A DNA stretch of 59,910 nt from an uncultured Alphaproteobacteria bacterium. GTDB taxonomy: Bacteria; Pseudomonadota; Alphaproteobacteria; HIMB59. Below are positions 1 to 7,646 of the stretch, one piece after another. Numbering within the stretch: the stretch's first letter is position 1; each line of letters begins with the position of its first letter. Both the position numbers and the translations under genes were made by a program. The stretch spans positions 1-59,910 of the forward strand of contig CABZOW010000003.1 in NCBI GenBank assembly GCA_902527525.1, given 5' to 3'. The notes beneath the pieces are model-generated. The model was given only the letters and a program-made list of their open reading frames with translations. It had not been told where the DNA came from and did no database searches.

Positions 1-1098
1 ATTTTTTTTAAAATTTAGTATAGACCTTATGATGATATTAAAACTCATATCTTGTTTAGAGCGAAAGTAACCAAAGGAACCAGTATAAATTCGTCTGGGT
101 TCTTTTTCTTCTTTATTAAGAAGTTTTAAAGTATTGATTTTTGGACATCCAATAACTGAGCCTCCTGGCATCATTGCTTTAATTATTTCCGATAACCTTA
201 CATTATCAAGAAGTGTTCCTGAAATCTCAGAGACATTGTGGAAAATGTATTGGTATTTTTGTACAAATTTTAAATTTTGTATTTTAACTGAATTTGCCTT
301 GGTAATACGACTTAAATCATTTCTTTCTAAATCGACAATCATGTTGTGCTCTTTATCCTCTTTTTGATTATTTTCAAAAAAGATCCTCGCTTGTTTTGTT
401 GATTTTATTTTATCTCTACTTACTGTTCCTGCTATTGGGGAAGTAACTATCTTTTTCCCTTTTACTCTAAATAAGTTTTCAGGAGAGCAGCTGATTATAT
501 TAAAATTTTTGTTTCTTACACAAAAAGACTCAGGACTTAGATTTTTTTTCATCAAATCAAAAAATAAATTAACAACATCAATGTCTTTTTTATTGGAATA
601 TTTTTGAGCAATTTTTATTTGATAGGTTTCTCCTGCTCTAATATTTTTTTTAAATTTATTAAAGATTTTTTCATAGACTTTAACATTTGGACTTACAGTT
701 ATTTTGTTATTATTTGAATTATTCTTTTTTAAAATTTTCAAATCTTCGAGTAATTCTTTTTTAGATTTAGTTATCACTTTGATTTTTTTATCTAAAATAA
801 TTTTTGTTTGTGGACGAAAGAAAACCCCCTCAGGAAAAGACGAACTATCTTTATTTACCTTTAAATTTATATTTTTACAAAGTAATTCATATCCAAAGAA
901 ACCAATATAACAATCATATGGCTTATTTGATTTGAAACGTTCTAATTTATTTAAGAATTTATCTAAATTACCTATATTTAAATTAATTTTTTCAACAAAA
1001 TCTGTATATATTTCAAAATTATTTTTCTCTGAATTTCTAAAAATTATTAAATCTTTGTCAGATCTAAGTAAAATACTAAGTATTTCGGAATTCTCCAT
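1..1098 (-). CDS. Chorismate-binding enzyme, TrpE/PabB family (C-terminus cut by window edge)
   Basis: First enzyme of a chorismate branch: anthranilate synthase component I or aminodeoxychorismate synthase component I. 366 codons are open to the window edge, so roughly the last 50-60 residues are missing. Visible motifs, in order: a YEKIF...GETYQI segment (about residues 140-160), SPENLFRV, PIAGT (221-225), EHNMIVDLERNDLSR (about 250), MPGGSVIGCPK (310-320) and RRIYTGSFGY. A PIAGT loop is usual for TrpE and PIKGT for PabB. However, the N-terminal part is shorter than in typical TrpE and closer to PabB, so the branch is undecided. The start is ATG at 1098, the first Met of the open frame. No trpG/pabA partner lies upstream. 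Confidence 0.85.
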   Translation of the reverse strand, partial: MENSEILSILLRSDKDLIIFRNSEKNNFEIYTDFVEKINLNIGNLDKFLNKLERFKSNKPYDCYIGFFGYELLCKNINLKVNKDSSSFPEGVFFRPQTKIILDKKIKVITKSKKELLEDLKILKKNNSNNNKITVSPNVKVYEKIFNKFKKNIRAGETYQIKIAQKYSNKKDIDVVNLFFDLMKKNLSPESFCVRNKNFNIISCSPENLFRVKGKKIVTSPIAGTVSRDKIKSTKQARIFFENNQKEDKEHNMIVDLERNDLSRITKANSVKIQNLKFVQKYQYIFHNVSEISGTLLDNVRLSEIIKAMMPGGSVIGCPKINTLKLLNKEEKEPRRIYTGSFGYFRSKQDMSFNIIIRSILNFKKN

Positions 1099-1174
1099 GA
1101 ACGAATTTTAGTTATATAGATTATTTATTCAACTAATGCGATTGCTACAATTTTACTTTAAGACTAAATTTATT

Positions 1175-1197
1175 CGCACCCTAACCTTCGGGGTGCG
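1175..1197 (-). terminator. GC-rich hairpin downstream of the iron-binding protein gene
   Basis: Seven-base-pair perfect stem (CGCACCC / GGGTGCG, 9-nt loop) in an otherwise very AT-rich spacer, 29 bases after the stop of the Fe(III)-binding protein gene on the minus strand. It is followed by an A/T-rich stretch but not a clean U-run. It could be a terminator or a 3'-end stabilising hairpin; placement supports a 3'-end role. Confidence 0.45.
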
Positions 1198-1225
1198 ACG
1201 GATCTATTTAAAGCGACCAACCTAT

Positions 1226-2239
1226 TTAACCGTCAAAATTAATTTTATTTAAAATATCGAGAACGGCTTTTCTATTTGAGGCAATTTCTTCTAAACTTGT
1301 AGAGTCAAAATTTGCGTTATTTGCCAATTTTTGTACTCTTTCAGATGCAGAGACATTAGGGTTCACTGGAAACTCATTATTATCATTAGCATAAATTTTT
1401 TGTGCTTCTTCACTTAGCAAAAAGTCTAAAAAATCAACTGAGGCATCATAGTTTTCATCATTTATTATAGATATACCTGAGATGTTTACATGAGTTCCAT
1501 AATTATCTTGATTTGGGAAAATTGGAGATACTTTATCAAGCCATACTATTTGGTTTGGGTCGTCTAACATTTTGAAATAGTAGTAATGATTTCCAATACT
1601 AAGGTCACACACGCCCGCATATATAGCTTTAACTTGGTCTCTGTCATTTCCTTGCGGTTTTCTTGCCAAATTTGCTTTTAATTTTATTATATAATCTTCA
1701 AACCACTCTTCTCCGTGATGAGCAATAAGAGATGAAAATAGTGAGATATTGTATGGATGATATCCAGATCTAGTACAAACTCTATTTTTATACTCAGGTA
1801 GCACCAAGTCCTCGTATGAAATATTATTTAGGTTAAGATCATTATGAGCATAAATTACTCTTGCCCTCATTGTTAAACTTGTCCAATTTTTTGATTGTAA
1901 ATTTTCAGGTACATTTTTCTGAAAAGGGATCTCAAAATTTGCATTGGCTTCCGTAATATCAACTAATCTAGCAATATCCGATGATAAAAAAATATCAGCA
2001 ACTGGTCTAGATTTTTCTAATATCGTTTTTTGCACTAAGCCCTTTTTAGAGAATATCCACTCAATTTTATTCCCTGTACTTTTTTCATATTCTTTAATTA
2101 AAGGTTCTATAAGAAAGGGCTGTCTCTCTGAGTATACTTTGATAGTTTCTGATGCGTATGCCTTGGTAAGAGCAATATACATTGATGATAACACTATTAT
2201 TATAGAAGAGGTCAAAAGAATAATTGATTTATTTTTCAC
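1226..2239 (-). CDS. futA: Periplasmic Fe(III)-binding protein of an ABC transporter (FutA/FbpA type)
   Basis: Substrate-binding protein that captures ferric iron in the periplasm and delivers it to an inner-membrane ABC importer. 337 residues, with a hydrophobic signal peptide ending near AYA-29. The mature start (IKVYSERQ), the IEWIFSKKGLV region and RARVIYAHND are typical of this family. A Tyr triplet, NHYYYF (Tyr219-221), matches the tyrosine iron ligands of FutA/FbpA proteins. No permease or ATPase gene is adjacent, so the membrane parts must lie elsewhere. It sits upstream of the partial chorismate enzyme and downstream of a hydroxylase, DUF4856 and Fur-family gene, which suggests iron control. 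The symbol is by family; orthology to a particular Fut/Fbp subgroup is not shown. Confidence 0.88.
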   Translation of the reverse strand: MKNKSIILLTSSIIIVLSSMYIALTKAYASETIKVYSERQPFLIEPLIKEYEKSTGNKIEWIFSKKGLVQKTILEKSRPVADIFLSSDIARLVDITEANANFEIPFQKNVPENLQSKNWTSLTMRARVIYAHNDLNLNNISYEDLVLPEYKNRVCTRSGYHPYNISLFSSLIAHHGEEWFEDYIIKLKANLARKPQGNDRDQVKAIYAGVCDLSIGNHYYYFKMLDDPNQIVWLDKVSPIFPNQDNYGTHVNISGISIINDENYDASVDFLDFLLSEEAQKIYANDNNEFPVNPNVSASERVQKLANNANFDSTSLEEIASNRKAVLDILNKINFDG

Positions 2240-2302
2240 AATATCTTTATAAATGTTACAGAAACTATTGAAATTGAAAAATTATTTGTAGTTTAATAAC
2301 AA

Positions 2303-3322
2303 CTATTGTGGTGATTTTTTGTAGTATATTTCAGATTTATTTTTTTTAATTTTTCTAATGAAAAATAACTTTAAGAAAAACCTTTTTAAAAATTTAAAAG
2401 ACTCATAAAAAGGAATTAAATATAATTCTTTTAATGAATGTTTTTTTTGATCATCCTTGGTTCCTAATCCTAATGTGAGATTATCAGTATCCTCAGAATG
2501 ATGTAATGATCCAAATAGCCAATCCCATATAGCAAGAGCTGCACCATAATTTTTATTGTAATGTTCTTTTGCAATTGAGTGATGTAAGTGGTGTTGCGCT
2601 GGTGAAATTAAAATATACTCCAACCATTTCCAATACCGTATCCCAATATGTGAATGTCTTAGGTTAGAGCCAAATACATTAAAAAGAAATACAAACAAAT
2701 TTGCACCTAGAATTGTATATAAATCTACACCACCTCCAAATAAATAGACAAAAGTTGAAATTGTTACACCTTGAGCAAAAGCTGATCTTAATGTGAACAC
2801 TAAACCCTCTAAAGGATGGGTTCTAAAAACAGTCATGGGTGTCAAGTTTGTAGCAGAGTGGTGCACCTTATGTAGAGCCCATAAAAATGGCCAACGATGC
2901 ATCCAACGGTGAACAATATATTTTGAGAAGTCATCTACTATAAAATGTGTAAATGTGAATAAACTAATTATTATATATTTAGGAGTGGAAGCAAAAAGCC
3001 CCATATCAATAAAATTAATTTCGAAAAAGAAAAAATATAATGCTGTAGCAATTGTTATTTGAGTCAATAAGTGTGGAGATATTAACAACATTATAATCTG
3101 ATTAATAAAAAATACTTTGTAATCACTTGTTGCTGATTTTGAGAAAAATACTTTTGGATTAAAAATAAATTTTATTGACTGTAGTAGAGATTTTTTTTTA
3201 TAAAAAATGAGCCAGAGAGCTGCAATTAAAATAGATAAAAATAAGTATAGAACAAATACCCTTTTTTTTGGGTTGGTAAACTGATCTATTGTGTTTTGAA
3301 ATATATCAAAAAAAAATTCCAT
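2303..3322 (-). CDS. Sterol desaturase / fatty acid hydroxylase superfamily membrane protein
   Basis: Membrane di-iron oxygenase of the sterol desaturase family, which hydroxylates or desaturates a lipid substrate. 339 residues with hydrophobic segments around 22-40, 75-105 and 185-215. The eight-histidine metal signature is visible as HFIVDDFSKYIVHRWMH (about 126-142), HKVHH (about 151-155), RHSHIG (about 222) and QHHLHHS (about 243-249). The substrate cannot be told from sequence; marine homologues are often just called sterol desaturase family. Its di-iron centre fits with the neighbouring iron genes, but the link is only by position. Confidence 0.85.
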   Translation of the reverse strand: MEFFFDIFQNTIDQFTNPKKRVFVLYLFLSILIAALWLIFYKKKSLLQSIKFIFNPKVFFSKSATSDYKVFFINQIIMLLISPHLLTQITIATALYFFFFEINFIDMGLFASTPKYIIISLFTFTHFIVDDFSKYIVHRWMHRWPFLWALHKVHHSATNLTPMTVFRTHPLEGLVFTLRSAFAQGVTISTFVYLFGGGVDLYTILGANLFVFLFNVFGSNLRHSHIGIRYWKWLEYILISPAQHHLHHSIAKEHYNKNYGAALAIWDWLFGSLHHSEDTDNLTLGLGTKDDQKKHSLKELYLIPFYESFKFLKRFFLKLFFIRKIKKNKSEIYYKKSPQ

Positions 3323-3343
3323 GGACTTACATTGATATCATAA

Positions 3344-3367
3344 CATGGCCTTCTGAAGAAGGCCATG
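3344..3367 (-). terminator. Perfect 10-bp hairpin after the DUF4856 gene
   Basis: CATGGCCTTC-TGAA-GAAGGCCATG, a perfect stem with a four-base loop, 49 bases past the DUF4856 stop on the minus strand and 22 bases before the start of the hydroxylase gene. No strong U-run follows. It probably terminates or stabilises the upstream mRNA. A weaker inverted repeat (GTCTCTT...AAGAGAC, about 3373-3404) lies between it and the gene. Confidence 0.5.
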
Positions 3368-3415
3368 CAATCGTCTCTTTATGTGTCAGTGTAGGAGAAG
3401 AGACAAACTTTTTAT

Positions 3416-4834
3416 TTAGTCGTTTTCTGCTGACTCAGATGTACCAATTTTTGATGCAAGATCTGACATATCTGCAAGCATATCGTTTGCTCTTGCCTCA
3501 ACACCAAATTGATCAATCATTAGTTTTTGTATTTTCAGCATGTGAAGTTTAGCATCATTCATTGAATAAATTTTACCCATTTCATACTCTGATGTTATGT
3601 ATTTACCATCACTTCCCATCATGCCTTTAATTCCTGTTATCTGAGTTTCATCTAAAAGCATTGGTCCAAAACCAATCATTCGATTAAGTTTTGTTGCTGT
3701 TTCACCAATATTTTCTTTTCCGACTTGAAGCGCCATTGAGAAACCTTTTAGTTCCCCCCAGTACTTCATGTATTTATCAAATTCTTTAGCTAAATCAGCG
3801 TTACCTACAGACTCAAGTGCTACTAAAGATTTGTAAGTTGAACCTGCGTATTTGAAAACAGACTCAGCAATAACCTTCTGCCAGTTTTCATTAATAACAT
3901 CAACATAAGCCATTAATTCTGATCTTTGAGCATCAGATAGTTTTTCACCATTTGCTGAGGTTATGAGTTTTCTACCATCAAGAAAGGCTCTTGTGATATC
4001 CTCTAAATAAGATGTCTTACCACCTTTATCGAAACTAGATGCGTAATAAGCGTGAGCAAAAACATACTCAGATTTTAGGTCTACAACTCCGTCTCCATTA
4101 TAATCAGCCGCAGCTAAATCTTTCTTTTTAGCTATGTTGTAATTATCCTCAGCAGAAAGTAATAGTGAGTGAGCAGCTGCTCCCCAATACCCAAACGCTT
4201 CGTCCCAACTATGTTCTTTTCCTGTATAACAAGCGCCATCTTTGTATGGCTTATCATTTGGCTTAGAGTCAGCTCCCATTTTTTCATCTAGGTAGTTATC
4301 AACAGCTTGATTATAAAAAACTGCTCCCATTATGAATTTTGAGAGTAGCTGTTGGTAGTTTAACCCAACTGATACATCTTTTGGATTATCCGCAGCTTTC
4401 ATCATCCAGAAATCAATTACTTCTGGAGCAGTCATATTTTCAGGCCAGGCAGTAATAGTTCCTTTATAAGTTTTACCTGAAAGGTTCTTTCCTGAAGAAA
4501 TGTCATTTAAGAGCGTTTGTTTGATAGGGAAACCGTCTTTAGAACCCGGTGCCCAAATTTGTTTATTTTTATCTGAACCACTATAGTAGGCATTCATCTC
4601 ATCATAATCGCCTTTAGTGGAGAGATATTTAAGACTATCGTGCTGTACGTGTCTTGCGATCTGGCCGCTGTAAGAAACAGTGTTTGTACAATCACCAGAA
4701 TAACCTTTTAGAGTTACTGGGAATGGGCCATAGACATCTTCACTATGTGCTCCTGCGTTGGCAAGTCCTGTCAAGCCAAAGCTTATGCATGTTAAAGATG
4801 TCAAAAGTTTTGTTTTTAAATTTAATTTTTTCAT
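3416..4834 (-). CDS. Secreted DUF4856 protein with an EF-hand-like loop
   Basis: Exported protein of unknown activity. 472 residues with a classical signal peptide (cleavage after ANA-27). The WDEAFGYWG box (210-218), the SGQIARHV start and the all-helical body match the DUF4856 family as I recall it, which is often found near iron uptake or imelysin genes. Asp244-Asp252 (DYNGDGVVD) looks like a calcium-binding EF-hand/dockerin loop. Neighbours are a Fur-family regulator upstream and a ferric-binding protein downstream, so a role in metal capture at the cell envelope is a reasonable guess. The family assignment rests on the WDEAFGYWG region; function is unproven. Confidence 0.7.
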   Translation of the reverse strand: MKKLNLKTKLLTSLTCISFGLTGLANAGAHSEDVYGPFPVTLKGYSGDCTNTVSYSGQIARHVQHDSLKYLSTKGDYDEMNAYYSGSDKNKQIWAPGSKDGFPIKQTLLNDISSGKNLSGKTYKGTITAWPENMTAPEVIDFWMMKAADNPKDVSVGLNYQQLLSKFIMGAVFYNQAVDNYLDEKMGADSKPNDKPYKDGACYTGKEHSWDEAFGYWGAAAHSLLLSAEDNYNIAKKKDLAAADYNGDGVVDLKSEYVFAHAYYASSFDKGGKTSYLEDITRAFLDGRKLITSANGEKLSDAQRSELMAYVDVINENWQKVIAESVFKYAGSTYKSLVALESVGNADLAKEFDKYMKYWGELKGFSMALQVGKENIGETATKLNRMIGFGPMLLDETQITGIKGMMGSDGKYITSEYEMGKIYSMNDAKLHMLKIQKLMIDQFGVEARANDMLADMSDLASKIGTSESAEND

Positions 4835-4941
4835 AGTGGGAGAAAAAATATTGAAAAAAACTTATAAAAAAATAAAAAAAAATATAAGTATTGCTGAGCC
4901 TAAATAGGCATAGTTTACTGAAATATATTACAAAGAGTGAA

Positions 4942-5361
4942 TTACTTCTTTTTTTTAAGATTTATTACGAGTGAATATTCTTCAAGAAGGGCTAAACAAG
5001 CAGGGATAGGTAAATCTTTATGCAGTTCAGTACAATCGTCATAATCATATATTTTATTTTCTTCTTGATGATATACGTGTATGTGATTAGTGGTGTTTGT
5101 ATCGTAGAATGATTGTTTATCAACGATAATTTGCTTTAAATAACCTTTATCAACAAGAGTATTAAGATTTTCATATAATGTTGTGAGAGAAAAATAACTT
5201 CTGTTATCTTTCAAAGTTTCATTCATTTGATTAATAGAAAAATGTTTATCTTTTCCATCAAAAATTGATTTTAGAAGAATCACTCTTTGTTTAGTCTGTC
5301 TCCAACCACATTTATTTAGGACGACGTCAATATCTTTCTTATTGGCTTCAGATAAGTTCAT
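4942..5361 (-). CDS. Fur-family transcriptional regulator, Irr-like
   Basis: DNA-binding metal or haem-responsive repressor of the Fur superfamily. 139 residues: winged-helix part with GWRQTKQRVILLKSIF (about 18-33) and SLTTLYENLNTLVDKGYL (about 57-75), then the short beta/dimerisation part with NHIHVYHQEENKIYDYDD (about 92-109). The two CxxC zinc motifs present in the Zur of this window are absent, which fits Irr-type or minimal Fur proteins. It precedes the iron genes, making it the likely iron regulator here. Distinguishing Fur, Irr and Mur needs a tree. Confidence 0.82.
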   Translation of the reverse strand: MNLSEANKKDIDVVLNKCGWRQTKQRVILLKSIFDGKDKHFSINQMNETLKDNRSYFSLTTLYENLNTLVDKGYLKQIIVDKQSFYDTNTTNHIHVYHQEENKIYDYDDCTELHKDLPIPACLALLEEYSLVINLKKKK

Positions 5362-5479
5362 ATAAATAAATTAATCCAAAATTGCTTACTTTTCAATACT
5401 ATCAGTCGACATATATTAAGACAAAACAGCACTAGTTAAAGTGTAATATATTTCAAAAAACTATGCGTTAATATATAAA

Positions 5480-5650
5480 TCAGGACTTATTGGAGCTAAT
5501 TACTAAATTAGTCTCATTCTGATTGGTTTTTTTTTGAGAATTAAGCTGATACATAACATTCACTCTTTCAATAAATGATATGGGGTAATACTTCTCTTCG
5601 ACGATTCTTTTTATTTTCTGATTACAAACCTTGTTTTTAGTTTTTCTCAT
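5480..5650 (-). CDS. Small basic protein, 56 aa, unknown
   Basis: Short open frame in the 392-base gap between znuA and the Fur-family gene. ATG at 5650 gives MRKTKNKVCNQKIKRIVEEK..., lysine/asparagine rich, with a hydrophobic-aromatic patch (YYPISFIERVNVMYQL) and a TGA stop at 5480. I recognise no family. The residue mix looks like protein rather than random translation, but there is no clear ribosome site. Its start codon lies inside the long palindrome at 5642-5679, so translation or transcription may be controlled there. The rest of the gap (5362-5479) shows only AT-rich sequence. Confidence 0.35.
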   Translation of the reverse strand: MRKTKNKVCNQKIKRIVEEKYYPISFIERVNVMYQLNSQKKTNQNETNLVISSNKS

Positions 5651-5679
5651 AAGGCATATAAAATGCCTATATGAGAAAA
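5642..5679. promoter_or_regulatory. Long near-perfect palindrome at the start of the 56-aa ORF
   Basis: Ten bases (TTTTCTCATA) then six (AGGCAT), a five-base loop, and the matching ATGCCT and TATGAGAAAA arms with a single bulged A: 16 base pairs in all. There is no U-run directly after it in either direction, so it is not a standard intrinsic terminator. It lies 75 bases after znuA and contains the ATG of the small minus-strand ORF in its distal arm. It could be an operator, an RNA thermometer-like hairpin or a 3'-end stabiliser for znuA mRNA. Confidence 0.55.
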
Positions 5680-5753
5680 TTGTAAATTAGTTTTTTTTTT
5701 GACTTTAAGTTTCTTAGATTATTGAAATTATCTGAAACTTATTTCAAATTTCC

Positions 5754-6818
5754 TTAATGACAATCTTTAATAGAATTTGCTATTCCATTAACTAATTCAA
5801 TATACATTGTAGGACCTGGATCTATGAAAGCTCCTAAAGGATCCATAACACCAGTAGAGATATTCATATCGTTGCCCAGTGTCTCAATTATCTTTGGATT
5901 ATATTGAGGCTCAGAGAAGATGCACTTAATGCCTTTGTCACTAATTAAATCTTGTATATCAGCTATTTGTTTAGCACCAGGTAGGACGTCAGGATTTAAA
6001 GTTAATGCTCCAGCTGATTTCACACCAAATCTTGTTTCAAAATATTGGTAGGCATCATGGAATACAATATAACTGATATCTTTAGATAATTCTTTTTCAA
6101 CATTATTAATTAAATTATCTAGTTCCAAAGTAGCTCCTGCTGCATTTACTGAATATTGCCTTTGACCCTCTGGATCAATTTTTATTAATTCATCACGTAT
6201 AATTTTAACCATCTCTTTAGCGTTCTCTGGGTCTAACCATATGTGAGCATCAAACTCTCCGTGATTGTGACCGTCGTGATGTCCTGCATGATCGTCATGT
6301 TCGTCGTCATGGCCATCATGATCATCGTGATCGTCATGGTCGTCATCTTTGTGACCATCGTGATCGTCATGATCATCGTGCCCTTCATGTTCGTCGTCAT
6401 GGCCATCATGATCATCGTGATCGTCATGGTCGTCGTGATCATCAAAAATGTTTTCTTCTCTAAATTTTAGTTTTTCAATAGACTCGGAGTCCATGAATGC
6501 AACTTTTTTTGTGTCTTTTGCTAGAGAGTTTAAAGGTTTTTCCATAAATGCCTCCAAATCCTCTCCAATCCAAAAAACAATATCTGCCTCTTCAATCATT
6601 TTTGCATGTGATGGTTTAAAGACAAAAGTGTGAGGATTATTTGTGCCCTCAATAATTAATTGTGGTTCTCCTCTTGTCTCCATAATTCTAGATATTAATG
6701 AATGTAATGGCTTTATTGTGGTAACCACTTTAATGTCTGTGCTTACGTCTGCGTGAGCAGAAAAACTACTGAATAAAAGAGAAATTCCAAAAATAATTGA
6801 TTTTTGCAAGAAATTCAT
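5754..6818 (-). CDS. znuA: Zinc ABC transporter, periplasmic binding protein
   Basis: High-affinity zinc receptor in the periplasm. 354 residues: signal peptide (ending near AHA-23), TTIKPLHSLIS, NNPHTFVFKPS with ligand His63, a large His/Asp-rich loop (about 126-187), DAHIWLDPENA with His192, YIVFHDAYQYF (His near 254) and FSEPQYNPK. The charged loop is built from HDDHDD/DGHDDEH units and is encoded by a 50-base direct repeat (6295-6344 and 6385-6434). It is divergent from znuC, with a shared Zur-type operator between them, so zinc limitation should induce both arms. Confidence 0.96.
   Translation of the reverse strand: MNFLQKSIIFGISLLFSSFSAHADVSTDIKVVTTIKPLHSLISRIMETRGEPQLIIEGTNNPHTFVFKPSHAKMIEEADIVFWIGEDLEAFMEKPLNSLAKDTKKVAFMDSESIEKLKFREENIFDDHDDHDDHDDHDGHDDEHEGHDDHDDHDGHKDDDHDDHDDHDGHDDEHDDHAGHHDGHNHGEFDAHIWLDPENAKEMVKIIRDELIKIDPEGQRQYSVNAAGATLELDNLINNVEKELSKDISYIVFHDAYQYFETRFGVKSAGALTLNPDVLPGAKQIADIQDLISDKGIKCIFSEPQYNPKIIETLGNDMNISTGVMDPLGAFIDPGPTMYIELVNGIANSIKDCH
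6295..6434. repeat. Two 50-bp direct repeats inside znuA
   Basis: Identical 50-base units at 6295-6344 and 6385-6434, with a 90-base period. They encode the Asp/His-rich zinc loop of ZnuA in frame (90 is a multiple of three), so copy-number slippage would lengthen or shorten the loop without frameshift. Confidence 0.9.
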
Positions 6819-6838
6819 ATCTATTACCTACCTCTAAG

Positions 6839-6870
6839 TGTTATATTATTACGTACGTAATATTATAACA
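6839..6870. promoter_or_regulatory. Double Zur operator between znuA and znuC
   Basis: A 32-base near-perfect palindrome centred on ACGTACGT. It contains two 13-base boxes, GTTATATTATTAC (6840-6852) and GTAATATTATAAC (6857-6869), each one mismatch from the GTTATA-N-TATAAC Zur consensus of proteobacteria. It sits 20 bases from the znuA start and 23 bases from the znuC start, ideally placed to repress both directions by zinc-loaded Zur, whose gene ends the rightward operon. Confidence 0.85.
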
Positions 6871-6893
6871 AATTTAATATGTCAAATTAAAAA

Positions 6894-7646
6894 ATGAATG
6901 ATTATTTAGTTGAATTAAATAACTGTGGAGTTTCAAGAAACCATAAATGGTTAGTTAGAGGTGTCTCATTAAAAGTTTCCCAAGGTGAAATTGTAACATT
7001 GATTGGACCTAACGGATCTGGCAAATCAACAACTGCAAAAATGTCATTGGATATTTTAAAACCTGACGAAGGTACAAATAATATCAAAAAAGGAATACGA
7101 ATTTCATATGTGCCACAAAAAATTTCAATTGATTGGTCTCTCCCATTAAGGGCAATAGATTTTGTTAATTTAGTAAAAAAACATAAGACCAGTGAGATTA
7201 ATGATGCTCTCAGTATCACTGGAATCAAACATCTTATTTATGAAGATGTTAGAAATTTGTCTGGAGGAGAATTTCAAAGATTACTCATGGCTCGCGCAAT
7301 AGCTAAAGAGCCTCATTTTCTGGTTTTAGATGAACCTGTTCAAGGTGTCGACTATCCTGGAGAAATTGCTTTATATAAGACAATCCAAGAAATTGTAAAA
7401 AAAATAAACTGCGGAATATTACTTATTTCACATAACTTACATGTGGTAATGTCACAAACTGATTACGTTATTTGTCTTAATGGGCATGTTTGTTGTTCTG
7501 GAGCTCCCAACACTGTCATAAAGGAGCCAGAATATATTAATTTATTTGGAAAGAATATTGATCCCACCTTAGCTTTTTATCAACATGACCACGATCACGA
7601 ACACTTACCTGATGGGAGCATTGATGACTCGGGGAGAGACTCATAA
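6894..7646 (+). CDS. znuC: Zinc ABC transporter, ATP-binding protein
   Basis: ATPase that powers zinc import through ZnuB. 250 residues with Walker A GPNGSGKST (38-46), Q-loop region SYVPQK, ABC signature LSGGEFQR (about 125), Walker B FLVLDEP and the switch His in LLISHNLH. The C-terminus holds a short histidine patch (HDHDHEH, about 232-238) that may sense or buffer zinc. First gene of znuC-znuB-zur; its TAA overlaps the znuB ATG (TAATG), implying translational coupling. Confidence 0.96.
   Translation: MNDYLVELNNCGVSRNHKWLVRGVSLKVSQGEIVTLIGPNGSGKSTTAKMSLDILKPDEGTNNIKKGIRISYVPQKISIDWSLPLRAIDFVNLVKKHKTSEINDALSITGIKHLIYEDVRNLSGGEFQRLLMARAIAKEPHFLVLDEPVQGVDYPGEIALYKTIQEIVKKINCGILLISHNLHVVMSQTDYVICLNGHVCCSGAPNTVIKEPEYINLFGKNIDPTLAFYQHDHDHEHLPDGSIDDSGRDS

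Noticed and set aside
134..910. Plus-strand frames within the first kilobase
   Set aside because: The minus strand carries a continuous TrpE/PabB reading frame with clear motifs; the plus frames are shadows.
4861..4889. Inverted repeat ACTTATA...TATAAGT before the DUF4856 gene as a Fur or Irr box
   Set aside because: The repeat is A/T-only with a long A-rich middle, and does not match a known iron-box consensus; chance is likely in such AT-rich DNA.
6301..6434. CRISPR-like repeat array
   Set aside because: Only two long identical units inside a coding frame, no unique spacers; it encodes the zinc loop.
6233..6470. Met/Thr-rich and Ile/Val-rich frames over the znuA repeat
   Set aside because: Artefacts of the His/Asp codon repeat read in other frames.
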